NCBI GenBank assembly: GCA_036898135.1
Contig: CM072522.1
Span: 124,001 to 188,000 of the forward strand
Length of the DNA stretch: 64,000 nucleotides
DNA from: Oncomelania hupensis
Taxonomy: Eukaryota; Mollusca; Gastropoda; Littorinimorpha; Pomatiopsidae
Reading direction: 5' to 3'
Of this stretch, positions 11,444-24,000 are shown one piece after another. A program made the position numbers and the translations under genes. Under the pieces are notes generated by a model, which was given only the letters and a program-made list of their open reading frames with translations, was not told the DNA's origin and ran no database searches. Every line of letters begins with the position of its first letter. Position 1 is the stretch's first letter.

Positions 11444-13528
11444 TGTCACGTCACCCGAGCGGGTTCCGCGACGTCAGCACATACAACGAGTGGAAAGGAT
11501 AAAACCCAAACAAAAGAACTAACACAAAATGCCAGAATAACAAACACACTCTTTTATTCAACGATCAAACACACATACACAGGACAATGGGGTACTAAAC
11601 CACCCTTCACCCCTATCAAGACCCCCACCCCAGTATTTACTAACGATTACCTCCCTTGTTTACCTAAAAAAAAACAGAACTAAACATTAACAGGTTTCCC
11701 ACAACAATGTACAGCAAAATAGCAATAAACAATCAATTCAAATACAAATTTCAGCTGAAGAAACGGAGTTGCAAATCTTATAAATTCAAACTATCATCCA
11801 AGCTAGCTTGCAGGTCAGAGGCACTGTTCAGAAACTGTCAGTTATTCAGAGCCCAGTAGGAGCTAAAGCAGTTATTCACTCAAACTGATGAAATGATTTG
11901 CATTAAAGAACTGAAGTATGTTTTTAGGTGCGTGTCATGCAAATCTGTGTGTGCGTGGGTGTGGTGCGTGTAGTTCCTGTGGCGCCCACAATCCCGAAGA
12001 AAGACGTGGCGGTGGTGGCGAAGTGAGCCGTCAACGTCCACACCTCCCAGCTGCAAAAGCAGAGGTTCCAGAGCGGATGCACACACGTCACAATGGTACA
12101 GATGTGGTGGAAGAATAGACTACATCAGCAAAACCTCAAAACAGCATAACAGCATAACACAGCAAAACAGTGGAACAGTAGAACAGTAGAACAGTAGAAC
12201 AGCCCAAACCTGTAGACAAATATATAGTCTTAACAGTCTGCCTACGAAACTCAAATACTACATAACATAATACGCCTTCCGCCATCCGCCATCTTGACCT
12301 GGTTATACATAATAATAATGATAATAATACAGGATGCTATACATACATCTCAATAATATAATGCAACTCTTGATACCAATAATCACACCTCTTCCATAAG
12401 CACAGTCGTTTATATAAATATACATAATTATTACGACTACACTTCAGCCACACAGTCCCAATTCATTCCATCCTCATCTCCATCCTCACCATCCCTCTCA
12501 ACTGTTATAATACGTTATGATTATCTCCCTTCATCCATATTATCTCTATCATACTATAATATAAACATGCTCCCCTCATATCCATCACTTTCTTCACCCT
12601 CTCCAGCACAGTACAATTATCTCTCTACCTTCCCATAGATCACTCCTCTCTCTCTCTCTCTAACATGCATTCTTCATCGTCACTTTTGACCCACTTTAGC
12701 AACAACAGCAACGACATTTTCCGTATGTATATAACAAGAAAATTATATGAAAATCATACAAATCAATAAATTACTATTCATCAAAATACATCCCTTTCCC
12801 TCTCATTCACCATCATTCATTCGCGTATGCAGTCTCGAAGTGCTCGCCACTGAGGAAATGAATTACAGGGTTTTTACTCACCTTTTAAGTCTCGGCCTGT
12901 GACACACCTCCCCAACACAGTACAACACAGCACAGTACAGTACACACTGGTTAGTTAGTCTGAGAGTTAATTCGTTCTTTGGCTAATTACTAGCGATTCA
13001 TAAGGACATCTCAATCCTGATAAAGAAACTGAGCCTTGGCAGGTGCCCAATCGAGGACTACACAACCTTAAGAAAGAATCCTACATTTATTTCCAATAAA
13101 TGGCGATTACGTTCCTCCTACTACAGTCTTTAGACATTCTTACCCCGACGAGGGCATAAGACCTTGCGTGGTTCGAAACACACTCAACACTACACCCTTC
13201 CAGAAAATAAACCTAATTCTCGTCTGACACACAGTCCCAAGGTTACTTTCTGGCTAAAGCTGACCTCTCGCAAAAAGCGCCACATCGACTCTGCCCTACT
13301 AAACACACGCCAGGCCACAGATAACCGGTCGAGCTCGAATTCAGTACCCCACTTTTCTAATTCAGCATATCCCTCTTTCCCGCGTTATGCATGTGGACTT
13401 AGAGATACTGCATCTTTCATACGCAATAAAGAAAACTGCCGAGCTATCTATATACACTACAAAGTAGAGAGATGCAACTTCGCACAAAATATAGCTCTCT
13501 GGTATGTGCTGAAACTCGTGTCGTCACA
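11444..13528 (-). repeat. LTR-A 5' LTR
   Basis: An uninterrupted copy of the LTR, TG to CA, 2,085 bp. It should contain the promoter and polyadenylation signals on the minus strand, but I could not place a convincing TATA box. Confidence 0.9.
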
Positions 13529-14101
13529 ACATGGTTTTATTAACCTCCACTTTGTGATATGTAAAAAAAAAATCTATAATTGCAGTTACAACGCCATAAA
13601 AAGTTAGAACATGTCCATCAACATTATATTTAGCCAACATTTTTTTATATGACAACAACCTATCATTCTCGTGAACGAAATGTGTTATTTGCGTGACATC
13701 TTTCTAAAACCAATCTTTCTAGAACAAACATTTGTTATCAACTTTAATATTTTGATTATAAAAAATAGGTTCAGACAAAACTTCTTCGGGTTTTGTAGGT
13801 ACTATTATGAGAACCAAACTCTCTATAGGCTTTTAAAACGTCTTTCCAAAACTGATTAAGGTTATTTATATGAACCGGCAGACAAGAGCCCAGCAACTTG
13901 CATTTAACAATTAGTGGATAAATGCCAGCAATAATCGATTTCCATTTATGATTGGTCATGTATACTTTTTTAATCAACAATATTTTTAGAGCTGTTATAT
14001 ATTTAACAATGTCTGGAATTCCAAGACCTGCAACACTCTTTGTGGACATTTTCCTACTTATTTTCTCCCGTTTTCTTCCCCATACAAACTCAAAGATGGA
14101 T
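13529..14101 (-). mobile_element. L1-A fragment 2: ORF2 middle C-terminal piece
   Basis: The minus strand encodes KSVAGLGIPDIVKYI and NHKWKSIIAGIYPLI, matching the L1-B ORF2 between about 23,640 and 23,900, and further upstream IFEFVWGRKREK. This continues fragment 1 across LTR-A. The right edge carries the first copy of the 15-bp duplication made by L1-B (14,087-14,101). The piece is frameshifted and is not functional. Confidence 0.75.
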
Positions 14102-14238
14102 GAGACTAATTATGTAGTCTAGTTGAAACTTCTTCTGAGCACAACAGCCAGTAATAATTATGGTGTTATTTTGAAATAAACACAAACCACAAGAAAACAT
14201 TTAGTTGAAAACGGAGAAGAAAATTTCTTTTGCAACCC

Positions 14239-15121
14239 ATGTCTTCATCTTCAAAAATTACCAATTTTTTTAATCTGTCACCAAAGAAAAAAAAACAGAA
14301 GTAAATAGAGACCATAGAGAAAAGAGAAAATTGTCATCTACGTCGTCGTCAGTCAGTGATTGTAGCCCCGTCGTACCTCCCGGCAGCAAAAGGCAAAACG
14401 TTCAGAGTGCGTCAGACATCAGTGAACCCGAAGAAGCCAGCAGCGATATGGACAACCAAGCTCTGTTGGCGGCGTTGGAGGAGAAGCTGCGGCCGCTGGC
14501 TACTAAGGAAGATATCAAGGGCTGAGCACGAAGATCGATAAGCTTGAAGGTCAGCTGTTTGAGATTTCAAAGTTGACTGATTCGATGACAGAAGAAATCG
14601 GCAAACTGAAAGAAGAAAACAAGACTCTGAGAGAGAGATTAAGTACCGTTGAAGCACAGCAGAACGAGAGCGAACAATATGACAGGCGATGGAACCTTCG
14701 AGTTTTCAACATCGCCGAGAGGTCGGAAGAGACGGCTGACCAGTGTGCAGAGCGTTGCTGCCAGCTGTTTTCGGAAGAACTCGGGGTGAAGACCGTGATA
14801 CGCGACCTGGAGGCGGCTCACAGAGTGGGTAAAACGGAACCGGCCAGAAAGCGACCGCGGCCGATTGTGGTCCGATTCCAGAGCAGGCGCCTGCGGGACC
14901 AAGTTCTGGCCGAACGGAAGAAACTAAAAGGCAAGGGGATCTCCGTGGGGGAAGACCTGACCTACGCCAACTACCAGCTAGAGAGGGCAGCTTTCAGGCA
15001 CTCCGCTACCCTCGCCACATGGACATCCAACGGTAAAGTTTTCGTTAAACTTAAGAATGGCAAAACAATGAAATTGAAATTTGGAGATAATGTGGACACG
15101 GTGTTAAAGAAAGCTATGTGA
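14239..15121 (+). pseudogene. L1-B ORF1: nucleic-acid-binding chaperone
   Basis: Encodes an L1-type ORF1 protein that would coat LINE RNA. The ATG at 14,239 opens MSSSSKITNFFNLSPKKKK. The frame shifts after a poly-A run near 14,300 and again near 14,520 (GATATCAAGGG). The third segment has a coiled coil (EEIGKLKEENKTLRERL) and an RRM-like core (RRWNLRVFNIAE). A C-terminal domain follows (RPRPIVVRFQSRRLRDQVL, KGISVGEDLTYANYQLE, NGKVFVKLKNGK). This order is that of the Transposase_22 family. It is followed by about 90 bp and then the RTE insertion. The assignment is firm at domain level. The frameshifts show that this copy is dead for ORF1. Confidence 0.8.
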
Positions 15122-15214
15122 AAATTATGATGCAAAAACAGCGAGTGATTGAGGAAAAATGAAAAGAAAACTATGCATAACACACAAACTGTGTTCCTTT
15201 TCTTCTTCCTTTTG

Positions 15215-17690
15215 TATCCTATCCTATCCTATCCTGTCCCATAACCCGAAGGTCGTAGGGGCACCACAGATGATCGCTTAACCAGCATACTCCATCTTTC
15301 TCTGTCCTCAGCAGCCCTCATGGCTTCGCTCAGTGTCAAACCAGTCCATTCTCGAATGTTGTCCTCCCACCTCTTTTTCGGTCTCCCCCTTCTTCTACCT
15401 CCTTGCACTGTGCCTTGCAGAATGGTCTTTGCAAGGCCTGATGATCTGGTGACGTGGCCATACCATCGGAGTTTCCGTTTCTTCACCACTGTGAGCAGGT
15501 CATCGTGTTGTCCAATGGCTTGTGTGATGGTCTGTCGGACTTCAACGTTGGTGATGTGTTGGGTATAGGAAATGCACAGAAGTCTTCTGTAGCACCTCAT
15601 CTCCATGCTTTGTATTCTTCGTTGGAGATCTGCTGTGAGGGTCCATGCTTCGCAAGCATATAGGAAGATGGAGATGACCAGAGATCGCAGCAGTCTTACT
15701 TTGGAATGTAGACTGATGGTTCTGTCTTTCCAAATGGGCTTCAACCTTGTCAGGGCAGCAGTTGTTTGTGCGATCCTGGAGAGGACTTCCTGTCGAGACC
15801 CATTGTCTGACACAATGGCTCCTAAATATTTGAAGCTGTGCACTGTGTTGAGGGATTGGCCTTGTACTTTGATGTCCGTGTTGATGCCATTGGTGTTGTT
15901 GGTCATCATTTTGGTCTTCTCTGCACTTATTTCCATTCCATAAGCTCTGGAGGTGGTGTCAAGCCTCTGTACAAGCTGTTCAAGTTCTTGTTCCTCTCCA
16001 GCCAATCCATCAATATCATCCGCAAAACGAAGATTGGAGATTGCTCTGCCCCCTATGCTGACTGTGCCTTCGTGATCTGCAAGAGCATCTGACATGATGC
16101 GCTCTAGGAAGATGTTGAAGAGTGTTGGAGAGAGTAGGCATCCTTGACGCACACCGATTGTTGTTCTGAACCAGTTCCCGATGACGCTGTTATGGAGGAC
16201 TGCACTGGTAGCCTTGTCATACAGGCTTTTGATGACTTCTATGATTTTAGGGCTGATGTTGTACACTTTCATGGTTGCCCATAGAGCTGCATGCCAGACT
16301 CGGTCAAATGCCTTCTTGAAGTCTATGAACACATGATATAGATGTTGTTGGTGCTGTAGGTATTTCTCACAGATTATTCTGAGGTTGAAAATCTGTTCAG
16401 TGGTACTTCGCCCTGCCATGAATCCTGCTTGTTCTTCAGCTATGATTTGTTCAGCTTGTGGTTTCAACCTGTTGAGTATTATTTTCAGGAGGACCTTGCT
16501 GGGATGGCTGATGAGGCTGATGGTGCGGTAGTTTTCACACTCCTGAAGGTTACCTTTTTTAGGAAGAGTGATGACAAGCGACTGGGTCCATGGTGTAGGC
16601 CATTCCCCACTCTGCCAGATCTTGTTACAGATAGTGGTGAGAGCATCAGTCATCGCTTCTCCTCCTGCTTGTAGCAGTTCCGCTGGTATGTTGTCCACTC
16701 CCGCTGACTTCCCTTTCTTCAGCGATTGCACTGCTGCCTCAACTTCTTCCCGGAGAATTGGGAGGATTTCTTCTTCTTCTCTGCTCTCGGGACATGCTAG
16801 AACTGATGGGTCTCCATTTGGTGTATGGTTGTAAAGGTCAGAGCAGTACTCTGTCCATCTGTCCAAGACTTCTTGTTCTTCTGTAAGGCAAATGCCAGAC
16901 TTGCTTTGGATAGTGGAGACTTTGGGCTGTTTAACACTTGTCAGCCGCTTCACAGTCTGGTAGGCCTTCTTGCTGTTGTTCTTGTTCAGATTGTTCTCTA
17001 TTTCCTGGCATTGATCTTCTATCCAGTTCTCCTTTGCTGTGCGCATGCCTTTTCGGATGTCATTGTTGATTTTTCGGTAGACATCAGCTCCCTGTGAGGT
17101 GTTCTTTTTCTTTTTTAACTCTCTTCGTTTATCACACAGATCCAAAAGTTCAGGTGTGATCCACGGCTTCTTCTTTGGTCGGTGCTTGCCAAGGATCTCA
17201 GTGGCGGCATCTGTTACAGCTGAGTTGAAGGTATTGGTCATGGTGTTGACATCTACTTCGCCTGCCCCCAAAATAAGCAGTGGTGCAAATTTCCCTCCAA
17301 TTGTGGCCTGAAATATTTTTGCCACCTCCGGGTCTTGCAGTTTGTCCAGGTCGAACTTCAGCCTAGTGCACTTTGCTGTATTTACTCTCTTCAAATGGAG
17401 CCGGAAAGACATCATCACGAGATCGTGGTCACTTCCAATGTCTGCTCCTGGAAAAGTGCGTGTCCTGCCAATGTTGATGCTTGATCTGAAGCGTTTCTTG
17501 ACCATGATGTAGTCGATCTGGTTGTGATGTTCCCCGCCGGGACTGTGCCATGTCCATCGTCTGGATTTTTTGTGGAGACCAAGCGTGTTTGCCAGTACCA
17601 GATTGTTGTATCTGGCAAACTCCAATAGCCTCAGACCCCTGTCATTTGTCTCGTTGTTGCAGTGGGGTCCGCATGTGTATAATTGATTTA
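15215..17690 (-). mobile_element. RTE-like LINE copy 1 (RTE-1), 5'-truncated
   Basis: A minus-strand LINE inserted in L1-B just after ORF1. Its 3' end is a short (GGATA)n tail (TATCC repeats at 15,215-15,235 on the plus strand) directly after the stop codon, as in RTE elements with almost no 3' UTR. The 5' edge is approximate: recognisable endonuclease sequence starts near 17,677. A second copy of the same family lies at 60,072-61,474. Confidence 0.8.
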
Positions 17691-17736
17691 TATTCTTAGT
17701 TAATATATCAAGCAAGACTTGGCCGTTGATGAACAT
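15229..17736 (-). CDS. RTE-1 endonuclease (partial) and reverse transcriptase
   Basis: An 835-codon frame without internal stops. Residues about 20-115 are the C-terminal part of an apurinic endonuclease domain (RLLEFARYNNLVLAN, HHNQIDYIMV, IGSDHDLVMMSF). The reverse transcriptase spans about 340-650, with GVDNIPAELLQ, IDFKKAFDRV, GVRQGCLLSPTLF and the catalytic FADD at 571-574. The C-terminal end has KLRWYGHVTRS and RRRGRPKKRWEDN, common in RTE-type LINEs. The first 17 or so residues probably come from flanking DNA, because the family similarity starts at CNNETNDRG. The endonuclease catalytic N-terminus is missing, so this copy is immobile although its reverse transcriptase looks intact. Confidence 0.85.
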   Translation of the reverse strand: MFINGQVLLDILTKNINQLYTCGPHCNNETNDRGLRLLEFARYNNLVLANTLGLHKKSRRWTWHSPGGEHHNQIDYIMVKKRFRSSINIGRTRTFPGADIGSDHDLVMMSFRLHLKRVNTAKCTRLKFDLDKLQDPEVAKIFQATIGGKFAPLLILGAGEVDVNTMTNTFNSAVTDAATEILGKHRPKKKPWITPELLDLCDKRRELKKKKNTSQGADVYRKINNDIRKGMRTAKENWIEDQCQEIENNLNKNNSKKAYQTVKRLTSVKQPKVSTIQSKSGICLTEEQEVLDRWTEYCSDLYNHTPNGDPSVLACPESREEEEILPILREEVEAAVQSLKKGKSAGVDNIPAELLQAGGEAMTDALTTICNKIWQSGEWPTPWTQSLVITLPKKGNLQECENYRTISLISHPSKVLLKIILNRLKPQAEQIIAEEQAGFMAGRSTTEQIFNLRIICEKYLQHQQHLYHVFIDFKKAFDRVWHAALWATMKVYNISPKIIEVIKSLYDKATSAVLHNSVIGNWFRTTIGVRQGCLLSPTLFNIFLERIMSDALADHEGTVSIGGRAISNLRFADDIDGLAGEEQELEQLVQRLDTTSRAYGMEISAEKTKMMTNNTNGINTDIKVQGQSLNTVHSFKYLGAIVSDNGSRQEVLSRIAQTTAALTRLKPIWKDRTISLHSKVRLLRSLVISIFLYACEAWTLTADLQRRIQSMEMRCYRRLLCISYTQHITNVEVRQTITQAIGQHDDLLTVVKKRKLRWYGHVTRSSGLAKTILQGTVQGGRRRGRPKKRWEDNIREWTGLTLSEAMRAAEDRERWSMLVKRSSVVPLRPSGYGTG

Positions 17737-18525
17737 GATGACTACTAACTAATAGTACATCATTTCTTTCCGTTGATTCTCACTGGCGATAACAGAAATT
17801 GATGTAATAATACATAACAATACTTTTTGTTTTTAAATCACTGTAGGCCTAGTTATGTGTACACTGTATACTTTGCAGAGGATTACTGCTGCAAACTATT
17901 AGAGATAAAGGAAATTGAAGGACGAACAATAAATATAGCTATTCATGTATTGATTTGATCTAAAACATTACTGGTTACATTGATATATGGGATTATTAGG
18001 TTGTTAATTAATGAAAACGTTTGTCGATAGGGCAATTTAGTTTCAATGAATAATTATTATTTAGAGGTGGGAAAGTGAGAAAGGATACATATACGGCGGG
18101 GTGTATTAAATCATTTCCCCAAAGTTGATTGAACTGTCTAATTCTTTAGTATTCACAATGGTTGAACTGCAAATGTATCTATGATGTGTCAGTTTGCGTC
18201 GTTTGTCAAAGTCGTGCTTCATGATTGACTACTAGCTGGCATCGTTTGTTTACTGCCCTCTGTGGCTTATGAATGAAGTCATAAATTCGCTACGCCTTGG
18301 ATAATTTTTTTGTTTTTATATGATACTTTGCTATGCCCAAGCCAAGATTATTGTGTAAAGTTCGTACACAATACTTGCTAGTTTTTATTTTATTTTGTAA
18401 GTGACTGCATGGTGTGCTTCCTTCTTTGGATTCTCTGTTGACTGTTATTATTTGTACATAACTGCTCATGGCTGCTTTTTGTTTGTTTTGTTTGGTCTTA
18501 TTTATTTATTTTCCTTTCATTCTGT

Positions 18526-18572
<47 letters not shown>

Positions 18573-19839
18573 TTTTAAATCTGGCTTGCTTCGACTTTAT
18601 CATGATCATGATCATGATGGTGTGAACACTGGTTGCATTATGGTTCTTGTGCATGGCAACCTTGGAGTTTACTGATGTTTGTTGATACTTCTTGGCTGTC
18701 TTACATGCGCTTGTCAACTTTAACATAAACAATGCTGTTTTGTTTTCATACTGTTTGTAGTTTTAATATTTTATTCAAATATTAAAAAAAAATATAAACT
18801 CGACAATATTGATGCAATACCCTACCCTGTTTGCAATGGTGCTCAGGCAGCTAATTAATATTAGAGCTATCACTAATGTTGAACTTCATCTGTTGGGATG
18901 TAAGACTTGTTAGAAGTTGTTTCTGTTGAATTTGTTTTTTTAATTGTTATTATTCTTGTTGTTTTATCGGTGGTATTTCTTATGCATTTTATAAAGACAC
19001 TATGTTACTCCTTTTGATGTGGATGGTGCAGTGTTGGTGATAAAACTGATGTGTCTGTACTTGTGCTATTTGTGTACTGTGATTTTCGGCAATATCTGCT
19101 ACTGTGACTGCAGTAGTTTTTAAATTTGTGAGTATGACATATTATTGTTATTATTATTGTTGTTATTATTGTTGTTATTATTGTTATTATTATTATTTCT
19201 TGCTGTGCATGCTCCGTGTGTGTCCGGGCGACGGATGCTGCGGCTTGTGTCACATTGGACAGGTATATTTTTCAGACAGACCCTACCTCTGCTCTAGGCT
19301 AAACACAGATTTCCGCATGCCGAAACTAATATTCCCTTACCTCCTATGCTAAGCCGTCTCTTCTTCTTGTTCCTCGGTATCCAATTTCAGTGTATCCAGT
19401 GTCAGTGCACTCGACAGTGTAGTCTTTACTCAGAACCACAGTTTATCAAATTTATTGTATAATACCCAGGTCCCTGACCATGGCCTCAACAAGTACATGC
19501 GGACGCCATGCTTATTGTGAGAGCCAATAATTTGTCGTAGAGCACGTTTCGTACAAGTAGGCCTACTCGCTGCGCATAGGCGTGTTAATGTTAAAGCAAC
19601 ACGAGGTCGAATGGATGTTTCAGCAATGTGCGTGCGTGCGTGTGTGTGTGTTGACTAGCAAATATATATTTGCCAATTTTGTACAGTTCATCTGTTTTAT
19701 GACTTTATCTTCTATTTTTATATTGTGATTATTGTCAGCTTGTTCACATTTTCACTATGCTTTATATGTTTTTATATGTGCTTTTGTGTGGTGCTGCAGC
19801 GTTGACCAAATGCATTCCTTGTGTATCATTCACTTGGCA

Positions 19840-19873
19840 ATAAATTATCTTGAATCTTGAATCTTGAATCTTT
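19840..19873 (+). repeat. (TTGAATC)n tail of an unidentified retroposon
   Basis: AATAAATTATC is followed by three TTGAATC units. A polyadenylation-like AATAAA next to short tandem 7-mers is a usual 3' end for non-LTR elements or SINEs. No coding part is recognisable upstream, so family and 5' limit are unknown. Confidence 0.5.
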
Positions 19874-20183
19874 TTCTTTCATATATAATGGTTATGAACC
19901 ATGTATAATTTATTAGTTTACTGGTCAAATCAAATATGTTATAGGAATGCTCTTCTTATGTCGATTAGATTTGTACAATTAATGTTCACTAATAATTTAG
20001 TGATTATGTATAATATGGTGAAAATATTGATTATGTGCAATATGTGGTGTAAATATTTGTTCAACTGTTGATTCAGTGAATACCATAACTAAAATTATTC
20101 CTGAATACATTATTTTAGAGACGCTCTTTGCAATCATTTATGCACCATTTCTTATTCTGATTGCATTATAGTTGAATATAATC

Positions 20184-20185
20184 CT

Positions 20186-20224
<39 letters not shown>

Positions 20225-20310
20225 TTATTATTATTTTTATTTTTTATTTTATTTATTTATTTATTTATTATTATTATTATTTTTTATTATTATTATTTTT
20301 TTAATGTGGT
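20184..20310 (+). repeat. (TTTA)n/(TTA)n low-complexity tract
   Basis: Mixed TTTA and TTA units with T runs. No coding signal. Confidence 0.95.
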
Positions 20311-21009
20311 TTAGCGATTAGGTCTATACACTTATTTTGTTTTTTTACAAGTAAGTTAGTATTAGTAATGTCATTGTAAGCTATTTAGTTAGTCAGATTT
20401 TGCAGGTTCGTTATGCCTCTTTTTTGAACGTCATTTGCTTTGCATTCCTGCCGGTTCTTTATTGTATTGACGCTTTGTTATTCTACTTTGCTACACATAC
20501 TGGCGTGTATAATCTGCGGTTGCTTTTTGTTTTAATGTAATTGCTGTATGCATGCAGATTCATGCCTTATTTGACGCCTTATTATGTTGGACCGCAGTTT
20601 CTCTGGAAACTTGTGGCTAATAATTTGTATTATTTTAATGCTTTATAGAATGTTATTTGCTATGCATGTTTGCGGCCCCCTTATTTCATTGAATCTTTAA
20701 AAAGATTGTTGTCTGTTACAATTGCTTTTGCATGTTTATACATTTATTGTTGATTTGGCGTTTATATTTTCGTAATCAATTTATGTAACACCTAGAGCAC
20801 TCTAATAGTGTTGTTTTATGTGCTCGGTTGATGTGTGTAATATGTCGACTTTTCTGTGTATTTTAGGTTTTCGTGTTCTTTTTTTCCTAGTGGGGTTTTC
20901 GTGGCAATCTCTCTTAACAGAACTGACATCTCATGTAAATGTGATATTTTTTCTGAAGCCTTAAGTGCGCTGCAATGCCAAGTGTATACCCAACCAAACT
21001 GCATGCTAT

Positions 21010-24000
21010 ATGGATTCAAATCAAGACAATTGCATTAAGATAGTTTCTATAAATTGTAGAGGCCTGGCCAATCAGCTTAAGAGACGCGATGTTTTTCAGT
21101 TCTTAAGGCAGAAATCAGCTTCGATCTATTTTCTCCAAGATATTCATTTTGACCCTAAATTAGAAAATTATATAAAGGCCGAGTGGGGTTATAAAGTAAT
21201 GTTTGCTTCCCATACAACTAATTCTCGTGGAGTTGCCATCCTATTTAACAACAATTTTGATTTTGAAATTAAAAATTTTCATAAAGATTTAGGAGGGAAT
21301 TTTTTATTGGTTCACATTAAATCAATGGATAAAGATATGTTGCTAGGAAATTTATATGGTCCGAATACTGATGAGCCTAACTTTTATGATGAATTAGAAA
21401 AACGCATTAAAGATACAAACATAGAAAATGTAATTGGTGGAGACTGGAACCTTGTTATGGACTATGACTTAGATTATGACAACTACAGACAGTGTAATAA
21501 TCAAAATGCATACGAACGAGTACTTGACATGACTGAGAACTTAGACCTGTTAGACATATGGCGAGAACTGAATCCAGAGCGAAGACGTTTTACCTGGCGT
21601 AGGCCCACTCCTTTACAGCAAAGCAGACTAGACTTCTTCCTAGTTTCCGACTTCCTCTCCCCTTACGTTCTTGACGCTGATATTATTTCTGGATATAAAA
21701 CTGATCATTCTATCATTACATTATCTTTTTGTTTCGGGACATCACTAAAAAGAAATTTATTTTGGAAGTTTAATTCTTCGTTATTAAAAGATAAAGTGTA
21801 TATTGATGAAGTAAACTCAGTCATACTTGATGTCTTGGCAGAATACGCTGCTGCTCCATATAATAGAGAACGCCTGTCAGAAATACCAACAGGTGAAATA
21901 GAACTCGTGATCTCGGACCAGTTGTTTCTAGATGTGCTCTTAATGAAGGTTAGACAAAAGACTAGTTCATATGCTGCATTTAAAAGACGTGAATGTTTAG
22001 AATTAGAGGCAAGATTAGAACAACAAATAAATGAGATAGAGAAACAGGAATTTATTAACGAGGAAGAGAGAGAAGAGTTGGAAAGAAATAGTGAAGAACT
22101 GGTTAGGATAAGGGAAAAGAAAATGGAAGGGGTTTTAACTAGGTCAAAGGCCAGGTGGGTGGCAGAGGGAGAAAAAATTACGAGATATTTTTGTGGGTTA
22201 GAAAAACGCAATTACGTGAGTAAGACTATGAGAAAATTGATTAGGGACGACGGCTCTGAGATCACCGAGTGTACAGAAATCATTAGTGAAGTTAAAAACT
22301 TTTACCAAAAGCTTTACGATAAAAGACAAATGGAGGATTGTAACATTTCTGATTTAGTATCAAACTTAACTACACTATCTGACGTTGAAAGTGCACAGCT
22401 GGAAGGTGAAATTTGTGTAGATGAGGCGTCTTTTGCATTGAAAAATATGAAAAATAATAAAAGTCCTGGAACGGATGGGTTTACCTCCGAATTCTTTAAG
22501 ATGTTCTGGCTACAGCTAAGATTCTTCGTTGTTAGGGCCCTTAATGATAGTTTTAACAAAGGTCACCTTTCTTCTACCCAGAAAGAAGGAATTATTATTT
22601 GTATACCTAAAGGTGATAAAGAAAAGGAACATATAAAAAACTGGAGACCAATCTCGTTGCTTAATGTCGTGTACAAGATAGGCTCCACGTGTATAGCAAA
22701 CCGTCTTAAGGGCGTTTTGCCTTCATTAATAAACGAAGACCAAACTGGATTTATTAGGGGTCGATTTTTGGGGGACAATATTCGTTTAATTTTTGATATT
22801 ATTAATTATGTTAATGAACATGACGTTCAAGGTCTTCTTTTATGTTTAGATTTTGAAAAAGCCTTTGACTCGATAGATTGGGGATTTATGCATAAAGTGT
22901 TACGAGCATTTGGATTTGGTGACGATATTTGTAGATGGGTGAATACTTTTTATAATGGTATTAAAACTTCAGTTTCTATTAATGGTCAGATATCTCAATG
23001 GTTTGAAGTAAAGCGGGGCTGTAGACAAGGGGACCCAATCTCACCATACATTTTTGTTTTATGTGTGGAAATTCTTGCAGTTATGATTCGCCAGAACGAT
23101 AAAATTGAAGGAATTAAAATTAACAACGTAGAACATAAAATTTCACAATACGCTGATGACACTGAATTAATGTTAAATGGGAGTAAAACATGTTTTGAAG
23201 AGACCATGGCAACCATAACAAACTTTGGAAAACATTCTGGGCTCTTTTTAAATGCCGGAAAAACAAATTGTATTTGGTTAGGCAACAAACGTAACTCGGA
23301 GGTTCAATATATGCAACATTTACGTATGAAGTGGAATCCTACCAAATTTAAAATATTGGGAATTTGGTTTACGAACGATTTGAAAGATTGCACTGAAATG
23401 AATATTAGAGAAAAGTACACAGAAGTGAAAGCATTATACAAAATTTGGTCGAAGAGACAAATCACTCCTTTAGGAAGAATTGCAGTTTTGAAATCTCTCA
23501 TTCTGTCAAAGCTAATTCATCTGTGGTTACTGCTTCCCAACCCACCTGACGACTTTATCTCCGAAGTGCAACGGTCAGTTTTTGATTTTGTATGGAATCG
23601 CAAAAGGGACTGAATAAGTAGAAAAACTACGATTAAAAGTATTGAAAACGGGGGCATTGGAATACCAGATATTAAAAAATACATCCAAGCATTGAAGCTG
23701 TCCTGGATTAAAAGGCTGAAAAAAGGAACACCTAAATGGAAAAGCATAATAATTTCTATTTGTCCTTTATTGGCTAACATCGACAAAGTAGGAGCAGATC
23801 TAACAATTGTTGTTGAAAAATGCAATGAATTTTGGATTGATGTGTTTGCTGCCTACAAATCTTTTTCAAACAATGTCAAGATTAAAAATCAAGAAGATGT
23901 ATTGTCAGAAAGCTTGTTCTTCAATAGTAATATTCAGATAGGTCACAATTCTGTTTATTACGAAAATTGGGTTGACAATGATGTTTACTGTATTGGTCAT

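Larger units (their letters stand above)
4048..13528 (-). mobile_element. LTR-A: Ty3/gypsy retrotransposon lacking RT and RNase H
   Basis: Two LTRs of about 2.1 kb flank a minus-strand interior. The LTRs start TGTCACG and end GTCACA on the plus strand. The 5-bp duplication ACATG occurs at 4,043-4,047 and 13,529-13,533. The interior (7,940-11,443) encodes gag with a zinc knuckle, an aspartic protease start and an integrase, but no reverse transcriptase or RNase H. A tRNA-Leu-type primer binding site and a poly-G polypurine tract sit next to the LTRs. The left LTR is split by a 1.79-kb CR1-like LINE. The element lies inside L1-A. Frameshifts and a nonsense codon mean it cannot make its full polyprotein. 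Confidence 0.9.
17740..20960. other. AT-rich inter-ORF stretch of L1-B, no gene found
   Basis: About 3.2 kb without a supportable frame between the RTE insertion and ORF2. It contains (TTTA)n at 18,529-18,576, TTATTATTGTTG repeats at 19,140-19,197, a (TTGAATC) tail at 19,850-19,873 and a long TTTA/TTA tract at 20,184-20,310. It is too long for a normal L1 spacer, so at least one further insert is likely. The TTGAATC tail is the best sign of one. Confidence 0.5.

Noticed and set aside
15320..17311. Several plus-strand frames of 60-110 codons
   Set aside because: Antisense shadows of the RTE-1 protein; mirror-image counterparts occur on the minus strand at 60,362-61,244 over RTE-2.
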